A stretch of DNA of 64,000 nucleotides from Haliea alexandrii (GCF_003719295.1 NZ_RFLW01000003.1:471096-535095); one strand, 5' to 3'. Counted from the first letter of the stretch, positions 55,148-63,987 are shown. Made by a program: numbers and translations. The notes: a model not told the origin generated them from the sequence alone.

Positions 55148-55789
55148 TCAGTTGTCGACTGTGCTGGTCTCCGCACGCACGGAAAACCCTGACCCCAGGA
55201 AGGCAGCGGCCACTGCCAACTCGGCATCGACGCTGTATTTCGGGTCTGACAGCCAGCTGAGCAGGCCATACACATAAATGCCGAGGATATAATGCGTTAT
55301 CCGCTCAACGCTGATATCTGACCGCACCTCACCCTGCGCCTGTCCATCTCGCAACATCGCGCAAAAACTCTCGTGCAACAGGGGCCAGCGGTGTTGATCA
55401 ACGCTGTAGAGTGGGTCTTCGTAGGCACGCAGGGCCAGAATCAACATGGCGCGGGTGAGCGTGGGGGTTTTCCGTGTCATTTCGGCGCCGTAGGCAAAGA
55501 AACGGGCCAGTTGTTCCTCGGCGGCCCCACCCTCAGCGCGAAAACGCTCGATAGCGGCAGCGAAACGCTCGTCGACGCCGGGCACCAGCGCCTGCAAAAT
55601 GGCCATCTTGCTTGGAAAGTAGTTGAAGAGCGTGGGCTTGGAGATGTCCGCTGCCTCGGCCAGCGCTTCGACCGTAACTGCCTCGTACCCCTGCCGCGTG
55701 AACAGGCTGCGTGCCACCAATAGAATTCGCTCCCGCGTTTCACGCTTCTTGCGCTCACGCCGCCCCTCGCCCTTGATGGCTACACTCAT
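55148..55789 (-). CDS. TetR-family transcriptional regulator
   Basis: Regulator of 213 residues. The N-terminal helix-turn-helix is RERILLVARSLFTRQGYEAVTVEALAEAADISKPTLFNYFPSKMAIL; the C-terminal ligand domain is variable and gives no ligand. It lies between an acyl-CoA dehydrogenase gene and the TonB receptor on the same strand, so it may control uptake and breakdown of the same compound. An 8-bp palindrome TAACGTTA at 55831-55838 lies about 40 nt before its start and could be an autoregulatory site. Confidence 0.9.
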   Translation of the reverse strand: MSVAIKGEGRRERKKRETRERILLVARSLFTRQGYEAVTVEALAEAADISKPTLFNYFPSKMAILQALVPGVDERFAAAIERFRAEGGAAEEQLARFFAYGAEMTRKTPTLTRAMLILALRAYEDPLYSVDQHRWPLLHESFCAMLRDGQAQGEVRSDISVERITHYILGIYVYGLLSWLSDPKYSVDAELAVAAAFLGSGFSVRAETSTVDN

Positions 55790-55881
55790 GACTTTAACTA
55801 CCGTCTATTATTTTACCCTCAAGGACAATGTAACGTTAAAGGGGCGCCATTACCATGGCCGAAACACGAAAATGGGTGCGA

Positions 55882-57057
55882 TCAGCGGCTGTAAGCACGC
55901 ATGTTCAAGCCGAACGCGGCCACCAGGTCGCGCATGAGCTCCACCACGCCACCACCGAAGGTATTGATCTGGCACTTGCGGTATTCCTCTTCCAGATCAC
56001 CGGCCAGCGCCGCACCGGTACTGCCGCGATGCAGCATACTGGCGGGCCCCATGGCGTCCATCAACAAACGATACACCTCGATCAGGCCCTCGGTGCTGAA
56101 CGCTTTCATGGCTGAGGCGTAGGCGACCTCCGGTTCGCCGTGCTCCATGCTCCACGCCATGCGCCAGGTCATGAGGCGCATGGCCTCAAGGCGCGCGTAA
56201 CATTCCGCGAGCAGGCGCTGCACAGTGGCATCGTCAATTGGCCGAACGCCTTCCGCGTCGGGCTCGCGAGACCAGGCCAGCACATCCTGATAAAGGCCGT
56301 ACGCATAGATACCGATGGCGGCCAGCCCGACCCGCTCGTGGTTGAGCTGCGAGGTAATCAACTTCCAGCCACCGTTGACCTGCCCGCAGATCATGTCATT
56401 GGGACAGCGCACGTCGTTGTAGTAACTCATGTTGGTGCGTACGCCACCCACTGTGTGGATAGGTGCGAAGCTGAAACCCGGTTGATGCGCATCGACCATG
56501 AAGATGCTGATACCGGCGTGTGGGCGGGGGGCCTCCAGGTCGCTGCGTGCGGCCAGCCAGATGTAATCCGCCGCCTCCGCGCTCGAGGTATATACCTTGG
56601 TGCCGTTAATAACCCACTCGTCGCCCTCGAGCACTGCAGTGGTTTTGAGCGCAGCAAGGTCGGAGCCGGCGTCGGGTTCGGTGTAGCCAATGGCAAAGTG
56701 CAGTTCACCCGCGGCGATTTTCGGCAGAAAGAACGCTTTATGCGCCTCGGAACCATGCGCCATAATGGCGGGGGCAACCGTGGAAATCGTTACGAATGGC
56801 AGCGGCGCGCGAGCGAGTTGCGCCTCCTCGAAAAAGATCATCTGATCCATGGGCCCCCGCCCCTGACCGCCGTACTCCTTGGGCCAGCCGAGCGCCAACC
56901 AACCGTCCTGGCCAATCTGGCGAATCACCGACTTGTAAGCCTCGCCACCTTCATTGCCGCGTGTCGCCTCTATCAGCTCGGGGGTCATGAGTGACTGAAA
57001 GTACTCCCGCAGTTCACTGCGCAAGGCCCGCTGCTCTGCCGTATAGTCGATATGCAC
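55882..57057 (-). CDS. Acyl-CoA dehydrogenase (large-subunit type)
   Basis: Flavoprotein of 391 residues oxidising acyl-CoA at the alpha-beta bond. Seen are AIGYTEPDAGSDLAALKT, GDEWVINGTKVYTSSAEAAD and the C-terminal KCQINTFGGGVVELMRDLVAAFGL. That last segment resembles the larger partner of two-subunit dehydrogenases used for steroid or branched side chains. The start is GTG with GGAGG 9 nt upstream. It is divergent from a TetR gene across a strong palindrome; the second dehydrogenase on the other side may be its partner. Confidence 0.92.
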   Translation of the reverse strand: MHIDYTAEQRALRSELREYFQSLMTPELIEATRGNEGGEAYKSVIRQIGQDGWLALGWPKEYGGQGRGPMDQMIFFEEAQLARAPLPFVTISTVAPAIMAHGSEAHKAFFLPKIAAGELHFAIGYTEPDAGSDLAALKTTAVLEGDEWVINGTKVYTSSAEAADYIWLAARSDLEAPRPHAGISIFMVDAHQPGFSFAPIHTVGGVRTNMSYYNDVRCPNDMICGQVNGGWKLITSQLNHERVGLAAIGIYAYGLYQDVLAWSREPDAEGVRPIDDATVQRLLAECYARLEAMRLMTWRMAWSMEHGEPEVAYASAMKAFSTEGLIEVYRLLMDAMGPASMLHRGSTGAALAGDLEEEYRKCQINTFGGGVVELMRDLVAAFGLNMRAYSR

Positions 57058-57094
57058 GGTTACCCGCCTCCTGATTACTTGAATAGTCGTGACC

Positions 57095-57134
57095 GGATTA
57101 TTATTGAATTTGGATTCAATATCAATAATAATCC
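57095..57134. promoter_or_regulatory. Nested palindromic operator between acyl-CoA dehydrogenase and tetR
   Basis: Outer arms GGATTATTATTGA (57095-57107) and TCAATAATAATCC (57122-57134) are perfect reverse complements of 13 nt. Inside lies a second palindrome, TTGAAT (57104-57109) and ATTCAA (57114-57119). It lies in the 102-nt divergent region, 38 nt from one start and 26 nt from the other, as expected for the operator of the adjacent TetR regulator. Confidence 0.75.
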
Positions 57135-57159
57135 AGTTTCAGCCTGACGCACCGATACG

Positions 57160-57849
57160 ATGCCGATAAGCAACAACACATCACCAACACCAAGGCGCCC
57201 CAAGGGGGAGCTTGCGCGTGAGCGGCTGAAAAGTGCCGCGATCGCTCTGCTCGACCGGGTGGGTTATCACCAGCTGCGGGTCAAGGACATCACGGCCGAG
57301 GCTGGCGTGGCGGCAGGCCTGTTCCATCATTACTACAATGGGCTCGAAGCGCTGATTGACGAAATCCTCGAGGACCACATCGCAGCATTCGAAGCCACCG
57401 AGCAGATCGAGCGCGACGTCAGCAAAGGGGACTGGTTCAGCCGCTTGCGCTCACACTACCGGGTCGCCGTGCACGCGCACGCAGCGCACCCGGGGATCAT
57501 GCGCTGTATCGATCAATTCTGCGTTGACGACCCGGCATTCCGAGCGCGTTGGCAGGCCTCCTACAATCGCCGTTTGAAGCTGCTGGCTGCCGTGTTTCCC
57601 TATGTGTTTCCGAACAGTGACCTGAATGAGCACGAGGTCAATCTTGTGGTACACGCGCTCAGCGGTATAGGGCAGGAAGTGCTGCGCACCCGGTACATCG
57701 AACGCAACGCAGACCTGTTGGCACTCGGTTTGAGCGAGGATGAACTCGCCGAGTGGCTGGCGGCACTGTTCTACCGCGGACTTTTCGCCTGTAATCCACC
57801 GCGACGCGTGCTCAACCACGCCGACAGGGTTCTCTCACTGAAACGATAG
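57160..57849 (+). CDS. TetR-family transcriptional regulator
   Basis: Regulator of 229 residues. The helix-turn-helix is ERLKSAAIALLDRVGYHQLRVKDITAEAGVAAGLFHHYYNGLEALI. The C-terminal domain is long, as in FadR/KstR2-type regulators that bind acyl-CoA, but the ligand is unknown. It is divergent from one acyl-CoA dehydrogenase and 52 nt upstream of another plus an acyl-CoA synthetase, with a nested palindrome in its promoter region, so it probably represses the whole catabolic cluster and itself. Confidence 0.9.
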   Translation: MPISNNTSPTPRRPKGELARERLKSAAIALLDRVGYHQLRVKDITAEAGVAAGLFHHYYNGLEALIDEILEDHIAAFEATEQIERDVSKGDWFSRLRSHYRVAVHAHAAHPGIMRCIDQFCVDDPAFRARWQASYNRRLKLLAAVFPYVFPNSDLNEHEVNLVVHALSGIGQEVLRTRYIERNADLLALGLSEDELAEWLAALFYRGLFACNPPRRVLNHADRVLSLKR

Positions 57850-57901
57850 ACCTTACACTGAACACGCAGCAGCGAGTACGCTGCACAACAGGAGACTGAC
57901 C

Positions 57902-58942
57902 ATGGACTTCTCATTGAGTGACGATCAGGCGGCCATTGCCGAGCTCGCCACGCGTATTTTTCGCGACCAGGTGGACGATGCCGCGCGCGTGCGGCACCAG
58001 AACAGTTTTGACCGCGGGCTGTGGGAGACTCTCGCAAGCTCAGGTCTCACCGCGCTCGGGCTGTCAGAAGCCAATGGCGGTTCCGGTATGGGATTCGCTG
58101 CGCAGTGCCTTGTCGCACAGGCACAGGGCGGGGTTCTCGCCCAGATTCCCCTGGCAGAAACGCTACTCGCTGCCTACGCACTGGAGCGCGCTGGTGTCAC
58201 TGAGGGCTTAAGCAAGGTGGCAAATGGCAGCGCCCACCTCAGTCTTAGCCTGGGAGCAGGCCTTGAACTCACAGACGGCACCCTGAGCGGCGAGCTGACC
58301 ATGGTCCCCTGGGCCGAGGGAGCGCTGTATATCGTGGTTTGCGCGGGCGACAGGCTGATCGCTTTCTCTCCCGCTGAAGCTGACCTTGCACTGACACCAC
58401 AACAGGTCAGTAATGGCCGCCCTACAGCACGGCTGCAAGTGGCTGGCGCCAAGGCTATCGACCTCGGTGGCGGTGACGCTATCGCCGCGCTGCGCCAACG
58501 CCAACAGGTGATGACCGCGTCAATACAATTGGGCGTGGCCAGCGAAGCGCTCGCGCGTACCGCGAGCTATACCAGCGAGCGCAAGCAGTTTGGCAAAGCC
58601 CTGGCCGGTTTCCAGGCCGTCGCCCACCGCGCCGCAGATGCCTACATGGATATTGAAGCGCTGCGTGGCGTGGTCGACAGTGCCATGTGGCGGATTGACG
58701 AAGGGCTGGATGCCTCCCTCCAGGCCGGCGCGGCGCGCTGGTGGGCGGCCGAGACGTCACACCGCGTCTCCCATACGGCACAGCACCTGCACGGCGGTAT
58801 TGGCGCGGATGTAGAGTACCCTATTCACCGCTTCTTCCTCTGGGCCAAGCAACTCGAGTTCGACCTCGGAGGCGCCGCGCATGAATTGGCCAGCATGGGT
58901 AAACACCTGGCCAGCAATCCACGGTCCGGCGTCACCCTGTGA
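57902..58942 (+). CDS. Acyl-CoA dehydrogenase (small-subunit type)
   Basis: Shorter acyl-CoA dehydrogenase, 346 residues. Features are MDFSLSDDQAAIAELATRIF at the start, TSERKQFGKALAGFQAVAHRAADAY and HLHGGIGADVEYPIHRFFLWAKQLEF near the end. The middle beta domain is abbreviated and lacks the TEPxAGSD motif of its divergent partner, as in the smaller subunit of heterotetrameric steroid-type dehydrogenases. The ATG has CAGGAG upstream. The acyl-CoA synthetase follows after 40 nt. Confidence 0.9.
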   Translation: MDFSLSDDQAAIAELATRIFRDQVDDAARVRHQNSFDRGLWETLASSGLTALGLSEANGGSGMGFAAQCLVAQAQGGVLAQIPLAETLLAAYALERAGVTEGLSKVANGSAHLSLSLGAGLELTDGTLSGELTMVPWAEGALYIVVCAGDRLIAFSPAEADLALTPQQVSNGRPTARLQVAGAKAIDLGGGDAIAALRQRQQVMTASIQLGVASEALARTASYTSERKQFGKALAGFQAVAHRAADAYMDIEALRGVVDSAMWRIDEGLDASLQAGAARWWAAETSHRVSHTAQHLHGGIGADVEYPIHRFFLWAKQLEFDLGGAAHELASMGKHLASNPRSGVTL

Positions 58943-58982
58943 GCCACACCTCAGCCTTCCCATCGTTTTTTCGGAGCCACGC

Positions 58983-60587
58983 ATGAATGTATTGAAATTC
59001 GATCGCATCGAAGACCGTCACCTGGGGCGCGCACTCAGCCTGCAAGCCAGGCAACAGCCCGATGCCACGTACATCATGTTTGGCGACACGCACTACACCT
59101 TTGCCGAGGCAGACCGTAAAGTTAACGAGCTTGCCGCCGGACTGGCCGGCCTCGGGCTGGGCAAAGGCGATCGGGTCGCCTTCTTCATGGGTAGCTCGCC
59201 AGAAGTCATTTTTCTGGCACTGGCGACCAATAAGCTGGGCGCCGTCTGGAGCCCGGTCAACTCTGACTACAAGGGCGCCTGGCTCACGGAGACCATCAAC
59301 CGCACGCGAGCCCATATTGTGGTAACCGACGACGCGCATGTGCAGCGACTTGCCGATGTACACGGCGAGCTGAGCGCAGGGCACTACGTCATTCTCGGCG
59401 AGAGCACGGCGCTCCCCGGCGCCCATGCCTTCAACTCACTGTATATTGAAGGTGCAAGCGAGCCCGACATGTCCGGCCAAACCTATGGCGATACCTGCGC
59501 GGTACTCTGGACCTCGGGGACCACAGGCCGCTCGAAAGGCGTCATGCAGAGTCACAACGTGTGGTTCAATGCCGTGGCGTCGGGTGATGCGTTGTTCGGA
59601 ACGCGCCCCGGCGATGTCATCTACACTGTCCTGCCCATGTACAACTCGGCTGCCTGGGTCACATCCATTCTGCGCTCACTGATCGTGGGCATTCCGCTCG
59701 CGATCGATACGTCATTTTCGGTTACCCATTTCTGGGAGCGGGTGGACTACTACGGCGCCACACAGAGCTTCACACTGGGCGCCATGCACATGTTTCTGTG
59801 GAACGCACCGTTGCGTGAGGATGACGCAAAACACAGTCTGCGCAAACTGATGGCCGTACCGATGCCGGCCGATGTCGCGGGCCCGTTCAGTGAGCGATTT
59901 AATGTGGAACTGTTGCCCCAGGGGCTCGGACAGAGCGAAGCCATGCAGCTGGTGATCGTCACCCCGGACGAAACCAGCCTGCCTCCCGGAAGCTGTGGCA
60001 CACCCGCCAAGGCGCTGGAAGCCCGGTTGGTCGATGACCAGGGCAACGATGTGGCAGATGGCGAGCCAGGGGAATTATGGGTGCGTCCACGCGAACCCTA
60101 CGTGATATTCAATGGTTACTTTGACGACCCGGAAGCGACAGCGGCCAGCTATTCGGGAGAGTGGTACAAGACAGGCGATATGCTGAAGCGACGCCCGGAC
60201 GGTTACTACTTTTTCTCGGACCGCAAGAAAGATGCGGTACGCCTGAAGGGGCGCAATATTTCCACCTTTGAAGTAGAAATGGTCGCCCGACGCCATCCCG
60301 CGTTGGCAGACTGTGCCGCGTTCGGTGTACCCAGCGATATCCTCGCCTCCGAGACCGAGCTGAAGCTGAACTACATATTGAAAGCGGGGCAGACACTGCC
60401 ACCCGAGGAGCTGGCTCAGTTCATCAACGAAAATGCCCCTTACTTTTTTGTTCCACGCTTCCTGGAGCAGGTAGAGCAGCTGCCCTACACCCCGACCAAC
60501 AAAGTGCAAAAATTCAAATTGCGCGAGGCGGGCATTACCAGCGCAACCTGGGACGCGCAGCAAGCAGGTTTCAAAGCCCAGCGCTGA
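58983..60587 (+). CDS. AMP-dependent acyl-CoA synthetase
   Basis: Adenylate-forming enzyme of 534 residues that would activate a carboxylic acid to its CoA ester. P-loop TSGTTGRSKGVM, the adenylation motif YNSAAWV, GEWYKTGDMLKRRPDGYYFF, DRKKDAVRLKGRNISTFEVE and a terminal Lys region PTNKVQKFKL are seen. The pattern is near crotonobetaine/carnitine-CoA ligases and the FadD17/FadD3 type. The substrate is probably the acid oxidised by the neighbouring dehydrogenases. The start ATG at 58983 has GGAG 6 nt upstream. Confidence 0.9.
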   Translation: MNVLKFDRIEDRHLGRALSLQARQQPDATYIMFGDTHYTFAEADRKVNELAAGLAGLGLGKGDRVAFFMGSSPEVIFLALATNKLGAVWSPVNSDYKGAWLTETINRTRAHIVVTDDAHVQRLADVHGELSAGHYVILGESTALPGAHAFNSLYIEGASEPDMSGQTYGDTCAVLWTSGTTGRSKGVMQSHNVWFNAVASGDALFGTRPGDVIYTVLPMYNSAAWVTSILRSLIVGIPLAIDTSFSVTHFWERVDYYGATQSFTLGAMHMFLWNAPLREDDAKHSLRKLMAVPMPADVAGPFSERFNVELLPQGLGQSEAMQLVIVTPDETSLPPGSCGTPAKALEARLVDDQGNDVADGEPGELWVRPREPYVIFNGYFDDPEATAASYSGEWYKTGDMLKRRPDGYYFFSDRKKDAVRLKGRNISTFEVEMVARRHPALADCAAFGVPSDILASETELKLNYILKAGQTLPPEELAQFINENAPYFFVPRFLEQVEQLPYTPTNKVQKFKLREAGITSATWDAQQAGFKAQR

Positions 60588-60656
60588 CGCTGCACAGCGG
60601 TCCCCTGCGCATGTTATTGTTGCGGCGTCGTACGCGGCTTGTGTTGACCAGGGGGA

Positions 60657-62273
60657 ATGATGTCAAAACGAATAGCCGTCAGGGCCCTACTCCTGGCGGG
60701 TGCAATAGCATTCGCATTTGCTCTTGGCGCCGCGCTCGCGTTGCTCGGTAGTCTTCCCGCCATTCCCGGCGTTACCAGCAAGGCAACCGAGGAAAACCCC
60801 GGGGCGACGAAGCATGACGCCGCGCCAGCGGCTGTCAAATCGTCGGGCCCGCAAAAGAAGCCACCAGAGCAACGCCGCGAGCGGCGGCCGGGAGAACCCG
60901 CCCCCTACTATGGCGATCTACGCTCGCTTGCCGCCGTCAACGTGCGCGATGCGAGCCTGGATACGGTCGCCAAAGGCCTGCAGTATCCCTGGGCCATGGA
61001 GATGCTGTCGTCAACAGCGGCACTGATCACGGAAATTGGCGGCAGCCTGCAACGCGTGAACCTCGAGGACGGCAGTGCCATTGCTATCACAGGCTTGCCG
61101 CCAATACCCTCAGGCAAGGGGCAGCTGGGTCTGATGGATATCGCCCTGCACCCTGACTTCAGCCAAAACGGACTGGTGTATTTCACGCATGCCGCCGAGC
61201 ATAGTGAGAAGCCAGACCTCTATACCACGGCACTCAGCCGTGCCCAGCTCAACGGCAATGCGCTGGAGCGCGTCGAGCGCCTGCTCACCGCTGAGCCGTT
61301 TACCAAGGCGCCCGCGAACTTTGGTGGCGCCATTGCATTCGACGCCGCAGGCTACCTGTACGTCGGCATCGGAGACCGTACTAAAAATACACGTGCGCAG
61401 GACATGGGCTCACTGCATGGCAAGATCCTGCGCCTTATGGACGATGGCAGCATCCCGGCTGACAACCCCTTCGTTGACCAACCCGGTATCGACCCACGCA
61501 TCTACGCTGCGGGAGTACGCAACACTCAGGGCCTTGTGTTCGATGCCGCCTCGGGAAAACTCTTCCAGACCGAGCACGGTCCCATGGGTGGCGACGAGGT
61601 CAATGTGATTGAGGCCGGGCGGAATTATGGCTGGCCCACCATTACCTACGGCGCCAACTACACCACGGAAAAGATCGGCCTCGGCACCCGGCACGACGAC
61701 TTGCAGCAACCACTCTATTTTTATTTACCGTCTATTGCCGCTTCGCCAATCACCATTTATCACGGCGCGATGTTCCCGGAGTGGGAGGGACACCTGCTGG
61801 TTGGCGCGCTCAAGGGTGCTCACGTCAGCAAGCTGGCATTCGTTGATGGGCAGGTACGTTCAGAACGGGGCATCCTGCATGAAGCCAAGGGACGTATTCG
61901 AGATCTGAAGGTCGCGAGCGATGGCTCGCTGTATCTACTGGTACAAAATGGTGGGCGGTTAATGCGACTCCATCGCGACCCGCAAGGTGAAGCGCTTGAC
62001 GGCACCAAAGCCCGGGATGGCTATACACTCTACCAACAGCTGTGTAGCAGCTGCCACAGTGCCGGGCTTGAAGGTGTTCCCCAGCTTGACCAGCCCGGCC
62101 AGTGGAAGGGACGCAGGGAACAGGGAATCGAGGCGCTGTACCGGCATACCCTGGAGGGCATTGGCGACATGCCCCCAAGGGGGCTGTGCGATAACTGCTC
62201 GGACGAGGAGATCCGCGGAGCCGTGGAGTTCATGCTGAAAAAAATTGAACGCACAGCAAGTGAGGCCCCATAG
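60657..62273 (+). CDS. PQQ-dependent sugar dehydrogenase fused to cytochrome c
   Basis: Exported fusion of 538 residues. After a signal or anchor helix (about 8-32) and a Pro/Lys/Arg-rich linker comes a six-bladed GSDH-type propeller with the catalytic LMDIALHPDF, GGAIAFDAAGYLYVGIGD, TEHGPMGGDEVNVIEAGRNYGWP and LLVGALKGAHVSKL. The last 90 residues form a cytochrome c domain with CSSCH (TLYQQLCSSCHSAGLEG) and a Met in GDMPPRG. Electrons from sugar or alcohol oxidation would pass directly to heme. Two adjacent ATGs (60657, 60660) are possible. PQQ biosynthesis genes are not in this window. Confidence 0.88.
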   Translation: MMSKRIAVRALLLAGAIAFAFALGAALALLGSLPAIPGVTSKATEENPGATKHDAAPAAVKSSGPQKKPPEQRRERRPGEPAPYYGDLRSLAAVNVRDASLDTVAKGLQYPWAMEMLSSTAALITEIGGSLQRVNLEDGSAIAITGLPPIPSGKGQLGLMDIALHPDFSQNGLVYFTHAAEHSEKPDLYTTALSRAQLNGNALERVERLLTAEPFTKAPANFGGAIAFDAAGYLYVGIGDRTKNTRAQDMGSLHGKILRLMDDGSIPADNPFVDQPGIDPRIYAAGVRNTQGLVFDAASGKLFQTEHGPMGGDEVNVIEAGRNYGWPTITYGANYTTEKIGLGTRHDDLQQPLYFYLPSIAASPITIYHGAMFPEWEGHLLVGALKGAHVSKLAFVDGQVRSERGILHEAKGRIRDLKVASDGSLYLLVQNGGRLMRLHRDPQGEALDGTKARDGYTLYQQLCSSCHSAGLEGVPQLDQPGQWKGRREQGIEALYRHTLEGIGDMPPRGLCDNCSDEEIRGAVEFMLKKIERTASEAP

Positions 62274-62277
62274 ACAT

Positions 62278-62323
62278 CCCTGAAGCACAAGGTACTTCAG
62301 GGTTCGGGTTTAAAAGCCTGGCG
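62278..62323. repeat. Diverged copy of the rRNA-operon-end element
   Basis: The sequence aligns without gaps to 63953-63998 at 35 of 46 positions. CCCTGAAG (62278-62285) and CTTCAGGG (62295-62302) make an 8-bp hairpin; the other copy has CCCCAAGG/CCTTGGGG, so the changes in the stem are compensatory. Both end AAAGCCTGGCG. The hairpin may also terminate the upstream gene. Confidence 0.65.
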
Positions 62324-62509
62324 GGAGCCCACCCCCGACTGTAGCGGGGCTATCCCTCCTAAAGCGCGGGCTGTCATTGCGGCCCAGCCAGCATACCATC
62401 GCCCGTTGTCGAAGTTTTTTACACTGACACTCGAATCCTCTACCGGCATGACCCGCCAATAGCGAAACGCTGCTTATAACTGCATGTTATTTAGTTATTT
62501 CTAATGTAT

Positions 62510-62525
62510 TGGCACAGAATCTGCT
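62510..62525 (+). promoter_or_regulatory. Sigma-54-type promoter of the PEP-CTERM gene
   Basis: TGGCACAGAATCTGCT matches the RpoN consensus TGGCAC-N5-TTGCW at nearly all positions, with the essential GG (62511-62512) and GC (62523-62524) separated by 10 nt. It lies 68 nt before the ATG. RpoN control with the PrsK/PrsR kinase-regulator pair is known for PEP-CTERM genes. Confidence 0.7.
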
Positions 62526-62592
62526 CAGTCTGATTTAACCGCCGGAATATGGCTTTTCTGGTGGTCAAATCAAAGACAACAGGAGATACATC

Positions 62593-63869
62593 ATGAGGCT
62601 GCCGCACCGCTTCTTACCTTCGACTCTGGCCCTTGCCATTGGGGGCTTTTCAGCAAGTTCTGTATTCGCTGCACAAATTGACACCTGGAACCTCGGCAAC
62701 GTCGAAGTCGGTACCGTAGCTGACGCAGACGGCAATTTGTTCAGCGAGATCTACGACAAAAGTGCCTCAGACAGTACAGCGAGCACCAGTGGCTACATCA
62801 CGTGGACGCCACCGGAAGGGGATACCCCAGGGCTCAAGGTTCTTAACTCAGACCCCAACCCACAGATACCGGCGTGAATGGCGCGGTCGATAACTGCATC
62901 ATGGCAGCCGGCGAGGCAACGTGTAACGGCCCGCGCCAGAGCGGCAAACGTTTCAAAATGGACCAGACGAGCACTGGCGCAATCGATTTGGTGTTTGATT
63001 TGAGCACCAGTTCTCTAACTGAACCGAATGATGGGCTCTACAAGGTCTTCCAGAAATACGGTAACAATACCGACACAGTTCTGAGCGGGTTCAGTATCGG
63101 CCTCGGGTTCGGTATTGGGGGTGATTTTGGGGACTCCACTGATACTGACGGTTTAAAATTCGTTAACTTTGGCGACACAGCACAACCTAACCAGTTCAGC
63201 TCTCTTTTTGCGTCAGGGCTCTTCGGTGACAAAACGGAGGACCGCCCCGACACCTTGCGTGGTTACTTCAGCGGCGAACGGAGCGGTTTCAACCTGAGTT
63301 ACGTGGGCGAGGATTTGTTCCAAAGCGCGGGGCTCTTTGGCGGGGATTATGGCTATGAAGCCCTGTTTGGAGACTGGCTGTCCTATTCCCTGGTACCAGA
63401 CGGGTATTTCTACGACGACGACGGCGATGCAGCTACCGATGCCGTACTTATGGCGCACTTCGACAACACCAGTGGCAAGTGGATCATGAACCGGGCGCTT
63501 GACGACGATGGAAACATTCTGACGACGGCCGAGGGAAATGAAGGGGAGCGATACGATAGTGCTGAGGATGTTGAGCGTGCCTTAGTCGAGCAAGCAGCTA
63601 ACGTTACGCTTGCGGCGTGCCCCGATACACCGCCAGAGAATCCGGTCGCTTGTCTGGCGGGTGTGGGCGAAATTGAGGACTTGGCGAAATTCAACGTCAC
63701 CTATTTCATAGACCCAGTCAGCTTCGACGCCAGTAACCAGAACACCTTTACTCTACGTACGAGCGCGTTCGCGCGAGCGGTCCCAGAGCCAGGTGTTCTC
63801 GCCCTACTTGCAACCGGTCTGGGCATACTCGGCGCCTCAAGACGACGCTCAGGTCGCAGAGAATGTTGA
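62593..63869 (+). pseudogene. PEP-CTERM sorted protein (choice-of-anchor F type), frameshifted
   Basis: Two adjacent frames make one gene. The first (62593-62877) encodes a signal peptide ending VFA and AQIDTWNLGNVEVGTV. The second reads on from about 62847 with DTGVNGAVDNCIMAAGEA and ends VPEPGVLALLATGLGILGA plus an Arg-rich tail, a PEP-CTERM sorting signal cleaved by exosortase. The first frame stops at 62875; a one-base deletion near the C runs at 62852-62862 would explain it, though a sequencing error is equally possible. The rest of the second frame is intact and no canonical -1 slippery site is seen. Exosortase genes are elsewhere. Confidence 0.75.
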
Positions 63870-63901
63870 GAACTTAGGGCGCTTCAGCGCCGACACGAGC
63901 C

Positions 63902-63936
63902 AGCCCCCGGGAGCATTCGCGACGGGGGCTTTTTTT
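63902..63936 (+). terminator. Terminator of the PEP-CTERM gene
   Basis: AGCCCCCG (63902-63909) pairs with CGGGGGCT (63923-63930), followed by seven T (63930-63936). A canonical rho-independent terminator 33 nt after the stop. Confidence 0.85.
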
Positions 63937-63946
63937 CAGGCCCCAT

Positions 63947-63977
63947 AAAAAACCCCAAGGCACAAAGCACCTTGGGG
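63947..63977 (-). terminator. Terminator of the rRNA operon entering from the right
   Basis: On the minus strand CCCCAAGG (63977-63970) pairs with CCTTGGGG (63960-63953), followed by six T (63952-63947). It lies directly after the 5S-like 3' end. Confidence 0.85.
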
Positions 63978-63987
63978 TTTGGGTATT

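Larger units (their letters stand above)
62274..62592. other. Gene-free stretch between sugar dehydrogenase and PEP-CTERM gene
   Basis: A 319-nt region without a convincing gene. It holds a hairpin with a 5S-tail-like sequence (62278-62323), then sequence without a recognised element, a sigma-54-type promoter (62510-62525) and a ribosome-binding site AGGAG (62581-62585). Base composition drops to AT-rich from about 62410 onward. Confidence 0.6.

Noticed and set aside
62367..62374. CTGTCAT sequence as another PHO box
   Set aside because: A single heptamer without 11-nt repeats on either side; expected by chance.
62845..62880. Programmed -1 frameshift in the PEP-CTERM gene
   Set aside because: No X-XXY-YYZ heptamer in the right frame and no evident downstream stimulator; a deletion or sequencing error in the C runs is simpler.
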